In this document: positions 5,649-7,065 of the stretch, one piece after another
Layout of the letters: every line of letters starts with the position of its first letter
Numbering within the stretch: the first letter of the stretch is position 1
Assembly (NCBI GenBank): GCA_002338515.1
Contig: DDIL01000085.1
Coordinates: 1-7,065 of the forward strand
DNA from: Glaciecola sp. UBA1851
GTDB lineage: Bacteria; Pseudomonadota; Gammaproteobacteria; Enterobacterales; Alteromonadaceae
DNA: 7,065 nt
Direction: 5' to 3'
Notes under the pieces: generated by a model
Seen by the model: the letters and a program-made list of their open reading frames with translations, nothing else
Told to the model about the DNA's origin: nothing
Databases searched by the model: none
Position numbers and translations under genes: made by a program

Positions 5649-7065
5649 ATCAGCCCAATAAACATATTGAAACCAGCATTGCAGGCAAGCTTTTTAAAGT
5701 ATTGCCGGTTCTGTTTCTAAGCATCATTATGTTTATTGTTTTAATCGTGCTATTTGCTGTTTCATCATTTGGTATTTCCTTATTGGCATCTTTCGCGAAT
5801 CAGCAACAAGGTATTAAACTTGAAAGCGTTTCAGGTAGCTTGTTTAGTCAAGTTGAAATTAAAAAGCTTGAACTAGACCTTAAACCTATTCATCTTAATG
5901 CGAAAGATGTGAAAATAGACCTCGGTATCAATAGCTTGTTTATAGGTGATGCACGTGTTGATGTTTTTACCATAGATAGTTTATTAGTTATTTTAAAAAA
6001 AGGAGATGCCTTGCCTCCTAAAGAGGCGCCTAGTTCACCAGAGTACATTGAACTACCTTTACATTTTTTTTTAGAGCAAATGCAAATTAAGCACGTTGGC
6101 GTATTAGCTGAGCAAGAGGATAAAACATTTGTTCCCTTAGTTTCGATTTCAGATATAAATTTAAACGCTGAGTTTTTTAATTCGCTCGAAGTTTCTTCAT
6201 TGGCCATTGGGAAAATACATGCATTCCAAATGGCAAATGCAGAGCCAACTCAACATAAAACAGAACCAACAGACATAAACCTTCAAATCCAGAGTTTACT
6301 GAGTGCGATATATAATTTCCAGTATCAACCAATCGCATTGCCTGAGATTTTTGTTCCTATTAATGCAAAGCTACCGGATATTTTTTTAAGAGGCGCTTGC
6401 TTAATCAAAGATGCGTCACCTATAGCATTTGATGAACTATCCGAAGTAAAACAAGGCATGGGAAATAATGGATTAGTTGTTGACCATTCAGGCAGTCAAT
6501 GCTCGGAAAATACTAATTTAGCAGTCAATTTAGTTCAGCAAAAGCTCTCATTAACGCTAACTAGTGAGCCAAAAGATATGGCGTTAGGGTTGATAGATTT
6601 ACACTTAAACTTAGATTTACAGCCAGCGTTTAAACATGATGTGTCTATAGACCTTTATCCAAATGAACAGATAGCAAGTGAACAAGCAAAACCACTCTAT
6701 GCTAAGTTAGAAGGAAATGCGCTTGGTTCTTCGTTTCAGTTAGGGTCCGATAAAAATGACGCTTTTAATACATCGATTTTGAATATTGAGTTTGCAGTCG
6801 AGTTGTCAAAAAATAATTTGCCTCTTACCCTTTCTTTAGATGCAAATAATTTCAACACTCAATTAACTCAATGGACCAATTTCACGCCTATCCCTTTGAC
6901 AAAACTAACATTAGATATTAAAGGCGACACATCAAAATATTCGGTACAAACAAATGCAAGATTATTAAAGGATAATGCAACAGACGTTGCTCTTATGGCT
7001 ACGGTTTCATTGTCTGATAAGCGCTTTTCTGTTGAGAAGCTGACTACATCGGGCGCTATTGGCGA
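5645..7065 (+). CDS. tamB: Translocation and assembly module subunit TamB, N-terminal part (runs off window)
   Basis: The frame opens at ATG 5645, overlapping the tamA stop by ATGA, and stays open for about 473 codons to the window edge. The E. coli protein has 1259 residues, so well over half is missing, including the C-terminal TamB (DUF490) domain that contacts TamA. A cytoplasmic head of about 17 residues precedes one transmembrane anchor (about 18-50: VLPVLFLSIIMFIVLIVLF). Then comes GIKLESVSGSLFSQVEI (56-72), the usual TamB opening of the periplasmic beta-taco, followed by alternating beta-strand sequence. Two cysteines (about C252 and C286), the only ones seen in the periplasmic part, could form a disulfide. 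TamB spans the periplasm from the inner membrane and is implicated in outer-membrane protein assembly and phospholipid transport. AGGG at 5633-5636 is an 8-nt-spaced ribosome site. A T9 run near 6064-6072 leaves the frame intact. Confidence 0.94.
   Translation, partial: MNQPNKHIETSIAGKLFKVLPVLFLSIIMFIVLIVLFAVSSFGISLLASFANQQQGIKLESVSGSLFSQVEIKKLELDLKPIHLNAKDVKIDLGINSLFIGDARVDVFTIDSLLVILKKGDALPPKEAPSSPEYIELPLHFFLEQMQIKHVGVLAEQEDKTFVPLVSISDINLNAEFFNSLEVSSLAIGKIHAFQMANAEPTQHKTEPTDINLQIQSLLSAIYNFQYQPIALPEIFVPINAKLPDIFLRGACLIKDASPIAFDELSEVKQGMGNNGLVVDHSGSQCSENTNLAVNLVQQKLSLTLTSEPKDMALGLIDLHLNLDLQPAFKHDVSIDLYPNEQIASEQAKPLYAKLEGNALGSSFQLGSDKNDAFNTSILNIEFAVELSKNNLPLTLSLDANNFNTQLTQWTNFTPIPLTKLTLDIKGDTSKYSVQTNARLLKDNATDVALMATVSLSDKRFSVEKLTTSGAIG

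Noticed and set aside
5890..6207. 105-codon minus-strand ORF
   Set aside because: Antisense to tamB, whose frame is open from the ATGA overlap to the window end and has the expected anchor and opening motif.
1..7065. CRISPR array, tRNA, rRNA, insertion sequence or phage genes
   Set aside because: No spaced repeats, cloverleaf, terminal repeats, transposase or phage-type genes were seen.

Overview
The window is AT-rich chromosomal DNA from a gammaproteobacterium. The HslV and HslU proteins are very close to the enterobacterial ones, and the TamA-TamB pair is typical of Proteobacteria. The AT-rich coding style and the solitary periplasmic solute-binding-like proteins suggest a marine Alteromonadales member (Colwelliaceae or Pseudoalteromonadaceae-like). 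That placement is inference; nothing here fixes the genus.

Layout, left to right. (1) At 1-1255 lie two tandem, overlapping, paralogous genes for small periplasmic proteins of the solute-binding-protein (SBP_bac_3-like) type; the first is cut by the window edge. No transporter genes are visible beside them. (2) At 1256-1375 is a short intergenic region with a near-consensus heat-shock (sigma-32) promoter. (3) At 1376-3309 are hslV and hslU, the proteolytic core and the AAA+ unfoldase of the HslVU protease. They are separated by an 80-bp gap that holds an extended inverted repeat. (4) At 3311-3600 is a leftward unit: a 68-codon gene with its own Shine-Dalgarno site and a downstream hairpin whose T-run lies on the minus strand. 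Its product begins with a textbook double-glycine leader (L-12, E-8, I-4, G-2, G-1), so it looks like an exported peptide precursor. (5) At 3601-3764 is a 164-bp intergenic region with short inverted repeats and no clear promoter. (6) From 3765 to the right edge are tamA and tamB, overlapping by ATGA. tamB is open to the window end, so only about its first 473 codons are seen.

HslVU is a stress-induced cytoplasmic protease, and the promoter fits that. TamA (outer-membrane Omp85 barrel) and TamB (inner-membrane-anchored, periplasm-spanning) form the translocation and assembly module, acting in outer-membrane protein assembly and lipid transport. The small double-glycine peptide gene, wedged between two housekeeping operons and transcribed against them, is the least explained and most interesting item. 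Its exporter and maturation peptidase are not in the window.
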